A stretch of DNA of 64,000 nucleotides, taken from NCBI GenBank assembly GCA_025617745.1, contig CM046853.1, forward strand, positions 10,680,974 through 10,744,973, written 5' to 3'. The notes under the pieces are model-generated. The model was given only the letters and a program-made list of their open reading frames with translations. It searched no databases and had not been told where the DNA came from. The position numbers and the translations under genes are program-made. Shown here in pieces: positions 42,601-46,810 of this stretch; positions within the stretch are counted from its first letter, which is position 1; each line of letters begins with the position of its first letter. The DNA is from Heliocidaris erythrogramma (Eukaryota; Echinodermata; Echinoidea; Camarodonta; Echinometridae).

Positions 42601-42992
42601 TCTTGTTATCAAATTGTATATTTTCACCAAAAATTCTTCAAAGCTAAAAGCCATCTCACTCTGTTATGGCCACTATCAAATGAAACATATTTGCATACAT
42701 TTGTATTTTTCTTACACAGCACACAGCACTTTTTTCTTTTCTCCCCCCCCCCCCCCCCAAATATGAATCAAATGTGAGACTACTTACCTTGGTAAATATT
42801 TTGAGGAACATAGTGACTAGGGTTGCCATGGATACTGATAGAGAGTGCTACTTCTCCTTCCTCCTCTCCACCCTCATCTGATGCACTGCTGTATGAACAG
42901 GGGAAGGTGAAAGGCATCAACTGGGCTGTGGCAAGGTTCAATAAAACCAGCAGCTCAAGTCCAAAAATAAGGAATCTCCTGGTCCCATCCAT
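460..42992 (-). CDS. RELN: Reelin, 5' 44 coding exons (gene continues left of the window)
   Basis: Secreted extracellular-matrix glycoprotein; in vertebrates it binds VLDLR/ApoER2 and guides neuron positioning. Exons from 5' to 3' (each listed separately below) run 42992-42788 down to 653-460. Summed length is 7,913 nt = 2,637 codons + 2 nt, against about 3,460 residues for the vertebrate protein. All junctions are GT-AG and frame-consistent. The order seen is signal peptide, reeler domain, linker region, Reelin repeats 1-5, then repeat 6A, EGF6 and part of 6B. Six EGF modules occur near residues 665, 1025, 1385, 1745, 2125 and 2495. Hallmark motifs recur in each subrepeat: LEYS-DxGxTW, FRWxQP and WAIDNVYIG. 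The start at 42992 was chosen because it directly precedes a hydrophobic signal peptide and has an A at -3 and G at +4; in-frame ATGs at 43016 and 43043 are less likely. No internal stop or frameshift was seen. Confidence 0.95.
1162..1345 (-). CDS. RELN: reelin exon 43: EGF6 end and repeat 6B
   Basis: Residues 2512-2573. [11 protein letters not shown] closes EGF6; SLRDTFSD and [12 protein letters not shown] match vertebrate QLKDNFNR and CGAVASGMALHF. Confidence 0.94.
1811..1951 (-). CDS. RELN: reelin exon 42: repeat 6A end and EGF6, lacks Lys2467
   Basis: Residues 2465-2512. [20 protein letters not shown] aligns with vertebrate [20 protein letters not shown]; the second receptor-contact lysine is Pro. 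[16 protein letters not shown] is EGF6. Confidence 0.95.
2573..2741 (-). CDS. RELN: reelin exon 41: repeat 6A
   Basis: Residues 2409-2465. [19 protein letters not shown] and [16 protein letters not shown] match vertebrate ELEYSVDLGLSWHPLVRDC and TRITLPLPPYTR. Confidence 0.95.
2839..2980. mobile_element. Palindromic MITE (CCCATTTCATAAAAC ends)
   Basis: Left end CCCATTTCATAAAAC is mirrored at the right end by GTTTTATGAAACAGGG. The loop carries CAGCCAATCAGATGCAAGG, which is also in the loop of the element at 18,743-18,880. It sits in the intron between reelin exons 40 and 41. Confidence 0.75.
3060..3530. repeat. 170-bp tandem repeat ending in GACGGACGCACGG motifs
   Basis: GCTAAAAACCA recurs at 3094 and 3264 (period 170 bp), with a partial copy before. 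Each unit contains TGACCTCTGACCTTTGACC, TACCAAGTTTGA and GATATCGCGGTAACG. The array ends in GGACGGACGCACGGACGG, then a strong hairpin (CACCCACC-TTC-GGTGGG) and GCGGAGGCATAA. Resembles a multicopy marine-invertebrate repeat; no coding sense. Confidence 0.7.
3996..4140 (-). CDS. RELN: reelin exon 40: repeat 6A, lacks receptor-binding Lys2360
   Basis: Residues 2361-2408. [20 protein letters not shown] aligns with vertebrate [20 protein letters not shown]; the receptor-contact lysine is Asn here. Then [10 protein letters not shown]. Confidence 0.93.
4551..5162. mobile_element. Fold-back DNA transposon with TTAA duplication (Kolobok- or piggyBac-like MITE)
   Basis: TTAA at 4551-4554 and 5159-5162 flanks ends AGGAGTACTCCGGCC and GGCCGGAGTACCCCT. 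The inverted repeat runs for most of the element, including AGTGGGGA...TGACATCATCAGCTCACTCA in opposite orientation near 4720-4760 and 4955-4990. No transposase; likely mobilised in trans. Lies in the intron between exons 39 and 40. Confidence 0.8.
5244..5381 (-). CDS. RELN: reelin exon 39: repeat 5B end to repeat 6A start
   Basis: Residues 2315-2360. [20 protein letters not shown] and [12 protein letters not shown] match vertebrate [20 protein letters not shown] and KWLLHPGGTKMP. Phase 0 at both ends. Confidence 0.93.
5924..6182 (-). CDS. RELN: reelin exon 38: repeat 5B
   Basis: Residues 2228-2314. [34 protein letters not shown] and EWAIDQ match vertebrate FFMRLGC, YSLNGGLSWSLLQEF, TRLRWWQPSENG and PWVIDQ. 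Ends in phase 0. Confidence 0.93.
6597..6750 (-). CDS. RELN: reelin exon 37: repeat 5B
   Basis: Residues 2177-2228. [13 protein letters not shown] and [12 protein letters not shown] match vertebrate KCGILSSGNNLFF and LRMLMTRDLDLS. Confidence 0.92.
7118..7338 (-). CDS. RELN: reelin exon 36: repeat 5A end, EGF5, start of 5B
   Basis: Residues 2103-2176. [41 protein letters not shown] and FLKESFES match vertebrate [41 protein letters not shown] and FLKDDFEG. EGF5 lies wholly within this exon. Confidence 0.95.
7759..7985 (-). CDS. RELN: reelin exon 35: repeat 5A with the dimer-forming cysteine
   Basis: Residues 2028-2103. [31 protein letters not shown] and LHVCG match vertebrate LEFSRDFGATWHLLLPLC, TYYAGTMQGW and LHLCG. 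The cysteine of LHVCG lines up with human Cys2101. Confidence 0.94.
8360..8468 (-). CDS. RELN: reelin exon 34: repeat 5A
   Basis: Residues 1991-2027. [20 protein letters not shown] matches vertebrate GEHSITTRDLNVNENTIIQF. The acceptor after gatag at 8469-8470 was chosen over a closer cag because only it keeps the frame. Confidence 0.9.
8892..9175 (-). CDS. RELN: reelin exon 33: repeat 4B end to repeat 5A start
   Basis: Residues 1897-1991. [22 protein letters not shown] and [11 protein letters not shown] match vertebrate TRFRLWQPYNN, WIVDDFIIDGN and REDNWFFYPGG. The intron upstream holds the hAT-like insertion. Confidence 0.93.
9303..11384. mobile_element. hAT-like non-autonomous DNA transposon, 2.07 kb
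   Basis: Ends CTGGGTTTGTAC (9310 on) and GTACGAACCC (to 11376), with duplicated flank AGTACAG(C/T) at 9303-9310 and 11377-11384. Subterminal sequence is a repeated CCATGACTTTCCATGACC motif on both sides in inverted orientation. The interior is GC- and CpG-richer than the introns, with a 7SL-like segment, a CT tract (10,807-10,834) and a GAGTCGA-rich stretch (11,088-11,215). No transposase ORF seen. Confidence 0.75.
9990..10165 (+). mobile_element. 7SL/Alu-like SINE segment with Pol III B box
   Basis: GTGGCGTGCGCCTGTAATCC followed by AGCTACCAGTGGAAG resembles the 5' domain of 7SL RNA and Alu (GGCGCGTGCCTGTAGTCCC, AGCTACTCGGGAGG). A B-box-like GGTTCGAGAC follows at 10,068-10,077. It is embedded in the hAT-like element. 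Similarity is from memory, not a search. Confidence 0.5.
11671..11880 (-). CDS. RELN: reelin exon 32: repeat 4B
   Basis: Residues 1827-1896; exactly 70 codons. [19 protein letters not shown] and [18 protein letters not shown] align with vertebrate RMLISRDLD, YVQFSLRFIA and LLQFSISGGITWHLMDEF. Confidence 0.93.
12160..12520 (+). mobile_element. tRNA-derived SINE with ATT tail
   Basis: A box TGGTCTAGTGG (about 12,169) and B box GGTTCAAGTCC (about 12,212) sit in a tRNA-like head. The body includes AAATGGGTACCCGG, and the 3' end AAAGCGCTTTGAGC is followed by GCAGATTATTATTATT. The same body motif AAATGGGTACCC occurs in the SINE at 49,925. Intron between exons 31 and 32. Confidence 0.8.
12717..12903 (-). 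CDS. RELN: reelin exon 31: EGF4 end and repeat 4B
   Basis: Residues 1764-1826. [20 protein letters not shown] matches vertebrate [20 protein letters not shown]. Phase 0 end, donor CAG|gtaaga. Confidence 0.94.
13254..13394 (-). CDS. RELN: reelin exon 30: repeat 4A end and EGF4
   Basis: Residues 1717-1764. [19 protein letters not shown] and [16 protein letters not shown] match vertebrate TRFRWIQAN, SWAIDNVVLA and CPWMCSGRGICDAGRC. Confidence 0.95.
13540..13641. repeat. CT tract facing an AG tract (hairpin-forming microsatellite)
   Basis: TCTCTCTCTCTAGAGAA followed by AGAGAGAGAGAGAGAGAG forms a perfect purine/pyrimidine hairpin within the intron between exons 29 and 30. Confidence 0.8.
13757..14033 (-). 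CDS. RELN: reelin exon 29: repeat 4A
   Basis: Residues 1625-1717. [38 protein letters not shown] and [10 protein letters not shown] match vertebrate RYAETWDFHV, FLQFEMSMGC, LQYSLNNGKDWHLVTEEC and RITVYLPLST. Confidence 0.95.
14251..14497. mobile_element. piggyBac-like MITE
   Basis: Ends TTAACCCTTTCCATGCC and GGCATGGTAGGGGTTGA form inverted repeats of the piggyBac type (CCCTTT... next to TTAA). The right TTAA is degenerate (TTGA). No coding sequence. Confidence 0.65.
14866..15045 (-). CDS. RELN: reelin exon 28: repeat 3B end to repeat 4A start
   Basis: Residues 1565-1624. [27 protein letters not shown] and DALVF match vertebrate AQWALDDVLIG, GFQDKFDGSIDLQANWY and TALIF. Confidence 0.92.
15240..16036. 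repeat. Complex interspersed repeat with CTCACCTGAG/CTCAGGTGAG ends and GACGGACGACGGAC tail
   Basis: The unit CCTACCAAGTTTGGTTGAATTCC, then AATGTAAAAAGTTA, recurs near 15,413, 15,758 and 15,896, separated by long C tracts. Ends are short inverted repeats (CTCACCTGAGG at 15,268; GGCTCAGGTGAGC near 16,020). GGACGACGGACGACGGACG precedes the right end. Noncoding; shares TACCAAGTTTG and GACGGAC motifs with the repeat at 3,060. Confidence 0.65.
16291..16464. mobile_element. Tigger/pogo-like MITE
   Basis: Ends CAGTGGAAACTTGTTATAAA and TTATAGTGAGTTTCCACTG match the CAGT...GTTATAA terminal type of Tigger elements. TA follows the right end; the left flank is CA, a probable decayed TA. 172 bp, no coding capacity. 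Confidence 0.75.
16636..16880 (-). CDS. RELN: reelin exon 27: repeat 3B
   Basis: Residues 1483-1564. [29 protein letters not shown] and [11 protein letters not shown] match vertebrate LVQFYIQIGS, IVQYSNDNGILWHLLRELD and FRWWQPQHG. Confidence 0.94.
17443..17653 (-). CDS. RELN: reelin exon 26: EGF3 end and repeat 3B
   Basis: Residues 1413-1483. [19 protein letters not shown] and [14 protein letters not shown] match vertebrate GAQVGTGCGTLNDGKSLYF and KREARTVPLDTRNI. Confidence 0.93.
18416..18567 (-). CDS. RELN: reelin exon 25: repeat 3A end and EGF3
   Basis: Residues 1362-1412. [11 protein letters not shown] and [18 protein letters not shown] match vertebrate PPFGLDGVYIS and CPSYCSGHGDCISGVCFC. 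Confidence 0.93.
18743..18880. mobile_element. Palindromic MITE (same loop as 2,839-2,980)
   Basis: GGGGCATTTCATGAAAGGA is mirrored by TCCTTTCATGAAACGCTCCCC; inner arms GTCAGATATTTTATCCGACAA also pair. The loop has CAGCCAATCAGATGCAAGG. Confidence 0.75.
18956..19191 (-). CDS. RELN: reelin exon 24: repeat 3A
   Basis: Residues 1284-1362. [20 protein letters not shown] and [13 protein letters not shown] match vertebrate [20 protein letters not shown] and TMYHTGDFEEWT. Confidence 0.92.
19583..19601. repeat. AAT microsatellite
   Basis: About six AAT units, flanked by AAGGTTAAGGTTAAG and by ACTGTTCTTGTATAGTGCATATC. The flanks resemble a SINE or DNA-element tail, but no second end was found. Confidence 0.6.
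19968..20132 (-). CDS. RELN: reelin exon 23: repeat 3A
   Basis: Residues 1229-1283. [12 protein letters not shown] and [20 protein letters not shown] align with vertebrate TFCAATPSAMIF and [20 protein letters not shown]. Confidence 0.93.
20640..20799 (-). CDS. RELN: reelin exon 22: repeat 2B end
   Basis: Residues 1175-1228. [12 protein letters not shown] and [10 protein letters not shown] match vertebrate TRFRWWQPVFSG and QWAVDDIIIL. The linker after it (LQSLEASFV) is shorter than in vertebrates and lacks their N-t cleavage-site sequence. Confidence 0.92.
21466..21677 (-). CDS. RELN: reelin exon 21: repeat 2B
   Basis: Residues 1105-1175. [18 protein letters not shown] and [20 protein letters not shown] align with vertebrate RQLVSWDL, FVQFYIQIGG and [20 protein letters not shown]. 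Confidence 0.93.
22274..22460 (-). CDS. RELN: reelin exon 20: EGF2 end and repeat 2B
   Basis: Residues 1042-1104. [10 protein letters not shown] closes EGF2; [15 protein letters not shown] matches vertebrate GCGVISSGSSLYFSK. Ends in phase 0. Confidence 0.92.
22865..23002 (-). CDS. RELN: reelin exon 19: repeat 2A end and EGF2
   Basis: Residues 996-1042. [17 protein letters not shown] and [16 protein letters not shown] match vertebrate TRFRWSQS, WALDSIYIG and CPNMCSGHGSCDHGIC. Confidence 0.93.
23667..23847 (-). CDS. RELN: reelin exon 18: repeat 2A
   Basis: Residues 936-996. [18 protein letters not shown] and [13 protein letters not shown] match vertebrate LEYSTNHGLTWHLVQEEC and EFTQWRRVIVLLP. 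Confidence 0.93.
24333..24454 (-). CDS. RELN: reelin exon 17: repeat 2A
   Basis: Residues 895-935. [20 protein letters not shown] matches vertebrate [20 protein letters not shown]. Donor CTAG|gtaaat. Confidence 0.93.
24849..25085 (-). CDS. RELN: reelin exon 16: repeat 1B end to repeat 2A start
   Basis: Residues 816-895. [20 protein letters not shown] and [19 protein letters not shown] match vertebrate FRWWQPYHSS, WAIDEIIMTS and SLDFTNLVEVTQSLGFYLG. Confidence 0.93.
25554..25715 (-). CDS. RELN: reelin exon 15: repeat 1B
   Basis: Residues 762-816. [17 protein letters not shown] and [16 protein letters not shown] align with vertebrate FLQFTLRLGSKSVLSTC and YDNGITWKLLEHYSY. Confidence 0.92.
25995..26234 (-). 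CDS. RELN: reelin exon 14: EGF1 end and repeat 1B
   Basis: Residues 682-762. [11 protein letters not shown] closes EGF1. [19 protein letters not shown] is almost identical to vertebrate [19 protein letters not shown]. Confidence 0.95.
26306..26447. mobile_element. Palindromic MITE (GGGCCC ends)
   Basis: GGGCCCATTGCATAAAAAGT pairs with ACTTTTTATGCAAGAGGGCCC; second arms TTGCGTTTTATCGCAA and TTAATCGCAA pair inside. The loop contains ACCAATCAGGATCGCG. Intron between exons 13 and 14. Confidence 0.75.
26699..26768 (-). CDS. RELN: reelin exon 13: EGF1, first half
   Basis: Residues 659-682. [20 protein letters not shown] carries the EGF cysteines; the last EGF cysteine-rich turn is in exon 14. Short 70-nt exon, donor GCAG|gtgaga. 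Confidence 0.9.
27278..27390 (-). CDS. RELN: reelin exon 12: Reelin repeat 1A end
   Basis: Residues 621-658. [20 protein letters not shown] then KWAVDN, matching vertebrate WNRITIPLPNAALTRNTRIR and MWAIDN. Donor AATG|gtgaga. Confidence 0.93.
27749..27911. repeat. Tandem repeat, about 30-33 bp, ATGAATATCTCATTAACATATTT unit
   Basis: The core ATCTCATTAACATATTT recurs at least five times with TCACTTC or TCACC spacers, and one half unit. Intron between exons 11 and 12. Confidence 0.85.
28219..29586. mobile_element. DNA transposon with 26-bp inverted ends and TA duplication, 1.36 kb
   Basis: CCGTATTCGCCGGCCGAAAG at 28,221 and its inverted copy ending CGGCGAATACGG at 29,584 match at 25 of 26 positions, flanked by TA. 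No transposase was recognised. On the minus strand, two ATG/donor-bounded open stretches (28,970-28,955 and about 28,906-28,700) look like exons but match nothing I know. Confidence 0.75.
29642..30056. mobile_element. Mutator-like MITE with 9-bp target duplication
   Basis: TCAGAAACC at 29,642-29,650 and 30,048-30,056 flanks ends GGTAAGCACTATATAGGC and CCTATATAGAGTGCTTACC. The ends extend about 45 bp through GCACCAATCCTGCAGCT and ATGAATATTCAT. Element is 29,651-30,047. A 9-bp duplication is typical of MuDR-type elements. It holds a tRNA-like sequence. Confidence 0.75.
29815..29885 (-). tRNA. tRNA-like pseudogene inside the Mutator-like MITE
   Basis: Minus strand reads TGTGTGGCGCAATCGG (A-box-like) and ACGAGTTCGAACCTCG (T arm with B box), with a possible anticodon arm. 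Acceptor pairing is poor and the anticodon loop is oversized or mismatched, so I treat it as a decayed tRNA or a Pol III promoter remnant. The head resembles tRNA-Arg (TGGCGCAAT). Confidence 0.5.
30159..30499 (-). CDS. RELN: reelin exon 11: Reelin repeat 1A
   Basis: Residues 508-621; at 341 nt the longest exon found. Contains [41 protein letters not shown] and [12 protein letters not shown], matching vertebrate [31 protein letters not shown] and STVYSSENYSGW. Confidence 0.93.
30627..31020. mobile_element. MITE with about 50-bp imperfect inverted ends
   Basis: AATTCTCCCTACCACAAAAA plus GGAGGTTCAACAGTAGAAGG is mirrored at 30,965-31,020 (TACTGTTGAACCTCC, GGAGAATT). No ORF. Intron between exons 10 and 11. 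Confidence 0.7.
31235..31350 (-). CDS. RELN: reelin exon 10: Reelin repeat 1A region
   Basis: Residues 469-507. [20 protein letters not shown] aligns with vertebrate [20 protein letters not shown]. Ends in phase 0 with CACAAG|gtaagg. Confidence 0.85.
31555..31706 (-). CDS. RELN: reelin exon 9: linker leading into Reelin repeat 1A
   Basis: Residues 418-468. [12 protein letters not shown] and [15 protein letters not shown] match vertebrate WDVLGAVIGTEC and DTTGYGNLRFYFVMG. The segment between is less conserved than its neighbours. Confidence 0.87.
31968..32631. mobile_element. DNA transposon, TGTGACCCG ends with TA duplication
   Basis: TGTGACCCGCCGCCTCAAAA at 31,970 and its inverted copy ending CGTCGGGTCACA at 32,629 match at 34 of 35 positions. 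TA or TATA is duplicated. 660 bp, noncoding; intron between exons 8 and 9. Confidence 0.8.
32874..33034 (-). CDS. RELN: reelin exon 8: linker region
   Basis: Residues 365-418. [18 protein letters not shown] and [11 protein letters not shown] match vertebrate CQSDGNSIYFHGNEGS and ATTRDVDLS. Ends FESMEDLNE; donor ATGA|gtgagc. Confidence 0.88.
33593..33833 (-). CDS. RELN: reelin exon 7: linker region
   Basis: Residues 284-364. [28 protein letters not shown] and [18 protein letters not shown] match vertebrate IHILYLPEDAKGENVQFQW, CWALDNILI and LDPVDTGNWLFFPGA. Phase 0 at its end, donor TAGA|gtaagt. Confidence 0.93.
34323..34419 (-). CDS. RELN: reelin exon 6: linker region
   Basis: Residues 252-284. 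[20 protein letters not shown] then WHIIDKI, equivalent to vertebrate GSCRFSYSDPSIIVLYAKN and WIQLEKI. Acceptor ctgtccag, donor TTAG|gtgaga. Confidence 0.88.
34915..35326. mobile_element. hAT-like MITE (CATACCTGYCAAC ends)
   Basis: CATACCTGCCAACC at 34,921 pairs with AGTTGACAGGTATG ending 35,319, with CGGAAA repeated directly outside both ends. The interior has a G tract and repeated AGGAGTAA/GAGTAAT motifs. Intron between exons 5 and 6. Confidence 0.65.
35404..35552 (-). CDS. RELN: reelin exon 5: linker region
   Basis: Residues 202-251. [20 protein letters not shown] and [11 protein letters not shown] match vertebrate [20 protein letters not shown] and LNTTTASVLQF. Donor ATCA|gtaaga. Confidence 0.9.
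35901..35973 (-). CDS. RELN: reelin exon 4: linker region
   Basis: Residues 178-202. [19 protein letters not shown] matches vertebrate [18 protein letters not shown]. Short 73-nt exon with acceptor tttcccag and donor TATG|gtaagg. Confidence 0.9.
36360..36463 (-). CDS. RELN: reelin exon 3: end of reeler domain
   Basis: Residues 143-177. [20 protein letters not shown] matches vertebrate [20 protein letters not shown]. Donor CTAG|gtgaga. Confidence 0.9.
36464..39757 (-). other. Reelin intron 2; small repeats only
   Basis: Holds an AG microsatellite (36,609-36,629) in a long purine-rich stretch (to about 36,800), and three copies of a 17-bp unit ATCTGACCTATGTATCC at 38,547-38,597. I see no coding sequence; ORF-like stretches here are low-complexity. 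Confidence 0.7.
39758..39980 (-). CDS. RELN: reelin exon 2: reeler/F-spondin-like domain core
   Basis: Residues 69-143. Starts [20 protein letters not shown] and ends with [14 protein letters not shown], nearly identical to the vertebrate IAPPAGTGCVNFM. Acceptor ttctttcag, donor AT|gtgagt. Confidence 0.92.
39981..42787 (-). other. Reelin intron 1; nothing coding
   Basis: A poly-C tract at 42,744-42,759 lies just downstream of the exon 1 donor. No repeat with two recognisable ends and no coding similarity. First introns often hold regulatory elements, but no specific site can be named. Confidence 0.6.
42788..42992 (-). CDS. RELN: reelin exon 1: signal peptide and start of reeler domain
   Basis: Residues 1-68. 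A hydrophobic signal peptide (core [17 protein letters not shown]) is followed by [14 protein letters not shown], which matches the vertebrate reeler motif GNPTYYVPGQEY. Donor CAAG|gtaagt; one base of the next codon remains. The acidic stretch [10 protein letters not shown] parallels the vertebrate GELEGDGEQGEV. Confidence 0.92.
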
Positions 42993-43739
42993 GGTTGGAA
43001 ATGTTTTATTCTTCATGCTCCAGATCAAAGAGTCAAGGGACACTGATCTTTGTCTTGGTTTAAAATTGTTAAAGAATTAAAAGCACCTCACGTATTTCAT
43101 ATTCTTCCTTTGTTTGTTTATGATTCCATTTACGATCAGGCTGAGTCAGACTCCCAGGTCAACAGGAGACACATCAAATGTAATCCTCAAGCATTTCTGT
43201 TCCTTCCTTTGTAGAACTCATTTCCTGAAGAAAAAAAAGGAATGTCACAGATAACATAAAATGGTGCATATTCTGAAACATTCACCAACCAATCAATATC
43301 AGTCATTATGATAATACTGTAGGCAAAATGCTTCTGTTTCTGAAGTAGATGACCAATGCAAGAAAAATGTGGTCTTAAATACATGTATGTGAAAGTAGTG
43401 ATGCTCTTGGAGACAATGAATGAAAGATTACACTAAAAAAAACTTCACGCAAATCACTCATGTAAACTGACTTGCGAAACAATTCTACCATTCAGTATGC
43501 TGGTATGACAATGTAAAGCTCAAAAACTATTACCCAATTCCTGTTGATCTGAAAATAGTATTCACAAAATGAAAATATTCATTTTATGCTATCAAAAGTT
43601 AATATGACTGAAAACTTTTATAACACCAGATTCTTCCAGGCCATGAAAGATGGAGTTTTCACTTTCAACTGCAAAAACATTCAATAATGTGATTATCAAA
43701 AGAACATGAAGCCATCACTCAATGCACTAATCAACATAC

Positions 43740-43885
43740 CTGAATGTACATAATCCTTCACGTCCTTCAGACATGAGTCATATCCCTCCCATAAAGCAAT
43801 TTAGGAATAAACTCCAATTTTTGAGGCAGGACTGTAGTGAGCTGCAGTCGGAGATTGACAGGTCCTTGCCTCCAGATCTAGCTCT
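43740..43885 (-). promoter_or_regulatory. Candidate 5' non-coding exon and promoter of reelin
   Basis: A good donor (TTCAG|gtatgt) lies at 43739, and a pyrimidine-rich acceptor (ttttttcttcag) at about 43221-43225 would open the exon that carries the ATG. A TATA-like GATATAAG on the minus strand (43905-43912) lies about 25-30 bp upstream of the proposed start near 43,880. All of this is inference from sequence signals; the transcription start is not otherwise supported. Confidence 0.3.
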
Positions 43886-44606
43886 CAGCACAAGTGGATG
43901 ACACCTTATATCCCCGCAAAGGATCTATGTCTCTCATGTTCTGATTTCAGTTGACCCGGTCCTGAAGCGCTCAGCTCCCTAAATGATCCATCCAACTCTG
44001 CTAAAAAAAACTCTGGTCTAATCTTGATGAAGCCTAGACCCAATTCCTGAAGCTTCAACCTCAACCATTCAGACAGATTAGCTCATTCTGTTTAGAGGGG
44101 AGACCGAACTGCACCTGGGCGATAGAAGCTGCCAACTTCATGCAGTTATCTGTCTAGCCTCTCTTTTACGTCACCATTAAACAACCCGATTGCATTTCCC
44201 CATCCTGCCTGGATGTCAATCACCTGTCAATGATTGCTGACAATAAAGAATAATCAATTGTACTCAAAAGGACCAGAAATTGTCCCAGTTGGTTGTTAAA
44301 TTTGCTTGCCATTGTGGTTTAATGACCCCCACTTTACTATTTCTGATAGTTTTATTATCAGTCTTTCCTACTATCTTTGACCCAATCCCCCTCTTTCATC
44401 TTTCCTTTCCAATCTCTCTTCACCATTAATATATTTCATCAAAATCTTTCTCCAACCTACTCTCTCTCTCTCTCTCTCTCCCACCTTCCCTTCACCTCTT
44501 TAATAAACCTTAATCTTTGAAAACCATGTTTCTTTTCTCTTGCTTTATTCCATCTCCCATCTTGAATTTCCCCCATCTCTCATCTTGAATTTCCCCCATC
44601 TCTCTC

Positions 44607-44657
<51 letters not shown>

Positions 44658-46221
44658 ACTGGCAATCTCTGTCACTCTATTCTAACATCAGTCTATCCCA
44701 TCCTCTGTTATTTGAATTCCCATCATCAGGCTGGCTACAAAGAGCATCAAATGAGCAAGGTCACCTTCCCAGTGACAGTGCTATACATATCACCCCTCCA
44801 CAGAACAATGGATCAAACCATTATAGATGGGGAGACTTTCCACCAATCATATAGTTGAAATAGATATAGATCAACTGTGATTATGGACTGTGATTGGCTG
44901 TGCACATTCTTCTCTAATATACTGTACCTTCAGATTCTATTTTAGGAATTACTGGAATGGCTTTTCAGGTTGAGGTACTACTCAATATTTCAAGTGCAAA
45001 TAAAAGTAGATGAATTGTTTTACTACAAATAAAAGCTATCTCAAAATATTGAAAGAAAAAGAATTTAGTTTCATGTAAAATATTTATCTTTTAGAAGCTA
45101 ACAGAATTTGTTTCTTTCTTTTTGAGTTTTCTATGCTTATTCATTTTTAAAAATCAAGAAAAATTCCTGGAGAAATATTTCACAAGTTGCAAGAGATGAA
45201 TGAAAGAAAAAGATCCTAATGAGTAATACATTTGGGGGAAAAAAGGCATTTTAGTAAGTTTGTGTGTTTGAGGAAATGGGAGAGTTGTCTGCAACTACAT
45301 CACAGAAATATATTACCTATTTGGCCAATTTGAAATTCCCATATGTAGTGATTACAACTTTCAAAAATTCAAAACTTTCGTATTGCTTGTCCACTTTCAT
45401 TCAAACTTTCACCAATCTGCTTCTCTGAATTTTCCTTGTTCTTTCAGAGCAACTTGCTATTAAGGTAGGATTTCCTTTTAATAAATCGACCTCCCCATAT
45501 CTACATACCTGTAGCACATAACAAAGATGAGAATTAGTCCTAATTAAATTTACATATATAGCTCTTTAGTACTCAACTTTGTACTTAAAATAATTTAGTT
45601 TTCATTTTACTTTTCATTTTTTCAGGATAGAGAAAGAGAATGGTACAGGGAGTAGGTAACAGACAATGAATAAATACAAACTGTCAGAGACAGTCACATA
45701 CACCAAAACAAAGACATTGCAACATGCAAACAATAGAGAAGAAGAGAGTGCGAGATAGAAAAAAGACATAATGGTGGAGACTGACAGACGGAAAGAGGGA
45801 GAGAGGTGCTATTTCCTTTTCCTGTCCGCACTGTGTGTGAGCAGCCAAGAGGAAAATTAAATTGCTTTTTTCAACTAAAAGCTTCTTTTCTTTCTAAACA
45901 AACAACCTGTACCATAAAACTTTTGTGGAGGTTATGTATGCATTTGGCTAAACTAACATGTCAAAAAGAGGAGGAGAGTGAGGAGAGTGAGGGCGGGATA
46001 GTGAGGGGCGGGAGAGTGAGGGGCGGGAGAGTGAGGGGCGGGAGAGTGAGGGGCGGGAGAGTGAGGGGCGGGAGGGGGGGGTGGGGGGAATTCTAAAATA
46101 TATTTGTTGATAACAACAAGTGCAAAACCACATACTGTGCGTCTTGTAAGATCGTCTTATACTATTCATGTACTCAAATTTTGAATATGGATGTTCAATT
46201 GAACATGAACACATACCGGTA
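43886..46221. other. Intergenic region upstream of reelin
   Basis: Pyrimidine-rich, with CT microsatellites at 44,460-44,481 and 44,611-44,653. At 45,310-45,480 there is a half copy of the MITE family found whole at 49,063-49,614 (shares TTTGAAATTC, CTTTCA and TTCAAACTTTCACC). No gene seen. Confidence 0.6.
45967..46087. repeat. G-rich 15-bp minisatellite
   Basis: Unit GGGCGGGAGAGTGAG repeated about six times, ending in G tracts. An apparent reading frame of GGRVR repeats is only the translation of the minisatellite. The strand has G-quadruplex potential. Confidence 0.85.
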
Positions 46222-46272
46222 TGTGACCAGGCAACACAAAACCACCTAAAAGTCACCAGATATGAACATTGG

Positions 46273-46467
46273 TTAACTCTTTCAGTGCCGATGGCACGTA
46301 TATGTGACAGTGATAAGAAATGATAATAAATTTCCTACAAGTTCTGTACACAATATTGTGTGAAATTATAGATGGTTAATAAAGTGCAGACATTTGAAAA
46401 GTAAGCATTGATCACATTTTGGTAAAATTTTGAAGAGAGCTAAACCCCTTGGCACGGTAAGAGTTAA
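46273..46467. mobile_element. piggyBac-like MITE nested in a TGTGACC element
   Basis: TTAACTCTTTCAGTGCC and GGCACGGTAAGAGTTAA are inverted, with TTAA at both ends. 195 bp. Confidence 0.65.
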
Positions 46468-46530
46468 GGCCTGATTCTGAAAGAGGAGATTTACCAACTT
46501 TGAAATGATATATAACTCATTAGAATTGGA

Positions 46531-46810
46531 TACTGTAAACGCTGTTATTTTCGCATGATTAAATTTCGCGCTGAGCGACCCAAAAGCATATTCTTGAATT
46601 CGCGCTTCACAATTACTCACTCGCACTCTAAAATGAATTGGATTCAAACATGCACGGATTAATCAGATGAAGCGCGCAATGCAACGTCCATTCAAAACAA
46701 GGATAAGAAATCGTGCTAATATTTTCGCGTGTTCTAGAATTCGCGCGCGCGGAAAATAGAGCGAAATCCGTAAAAAATAATGTACCCCGAATATTTCTGC
46801 ATTTACAGTA
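46531..46810. mobile_element. CpG-rich MITE nested in a TGTGACC element
   Basis: CTGTAAACGC (46,533) and GCATTTACAG (to 46,808) are inverted ends flanked by TA. The interior repeats TTTTCGCG and GAATTCGCGC motifs and is far richer in CpG than its surroundings. Confidence 0.6.

Noticed and set aside
44540..44854. Open frame rich in serine and leucine
   Set aside because: Arises from the CT microsatellite at 44,611-44,653; no similarity or splice context.
45806..46096. Open frame with GGRVR repeats
   Set aside because: It is the translation of the 15-bp G-rich minisatellite and has no other protein feature.
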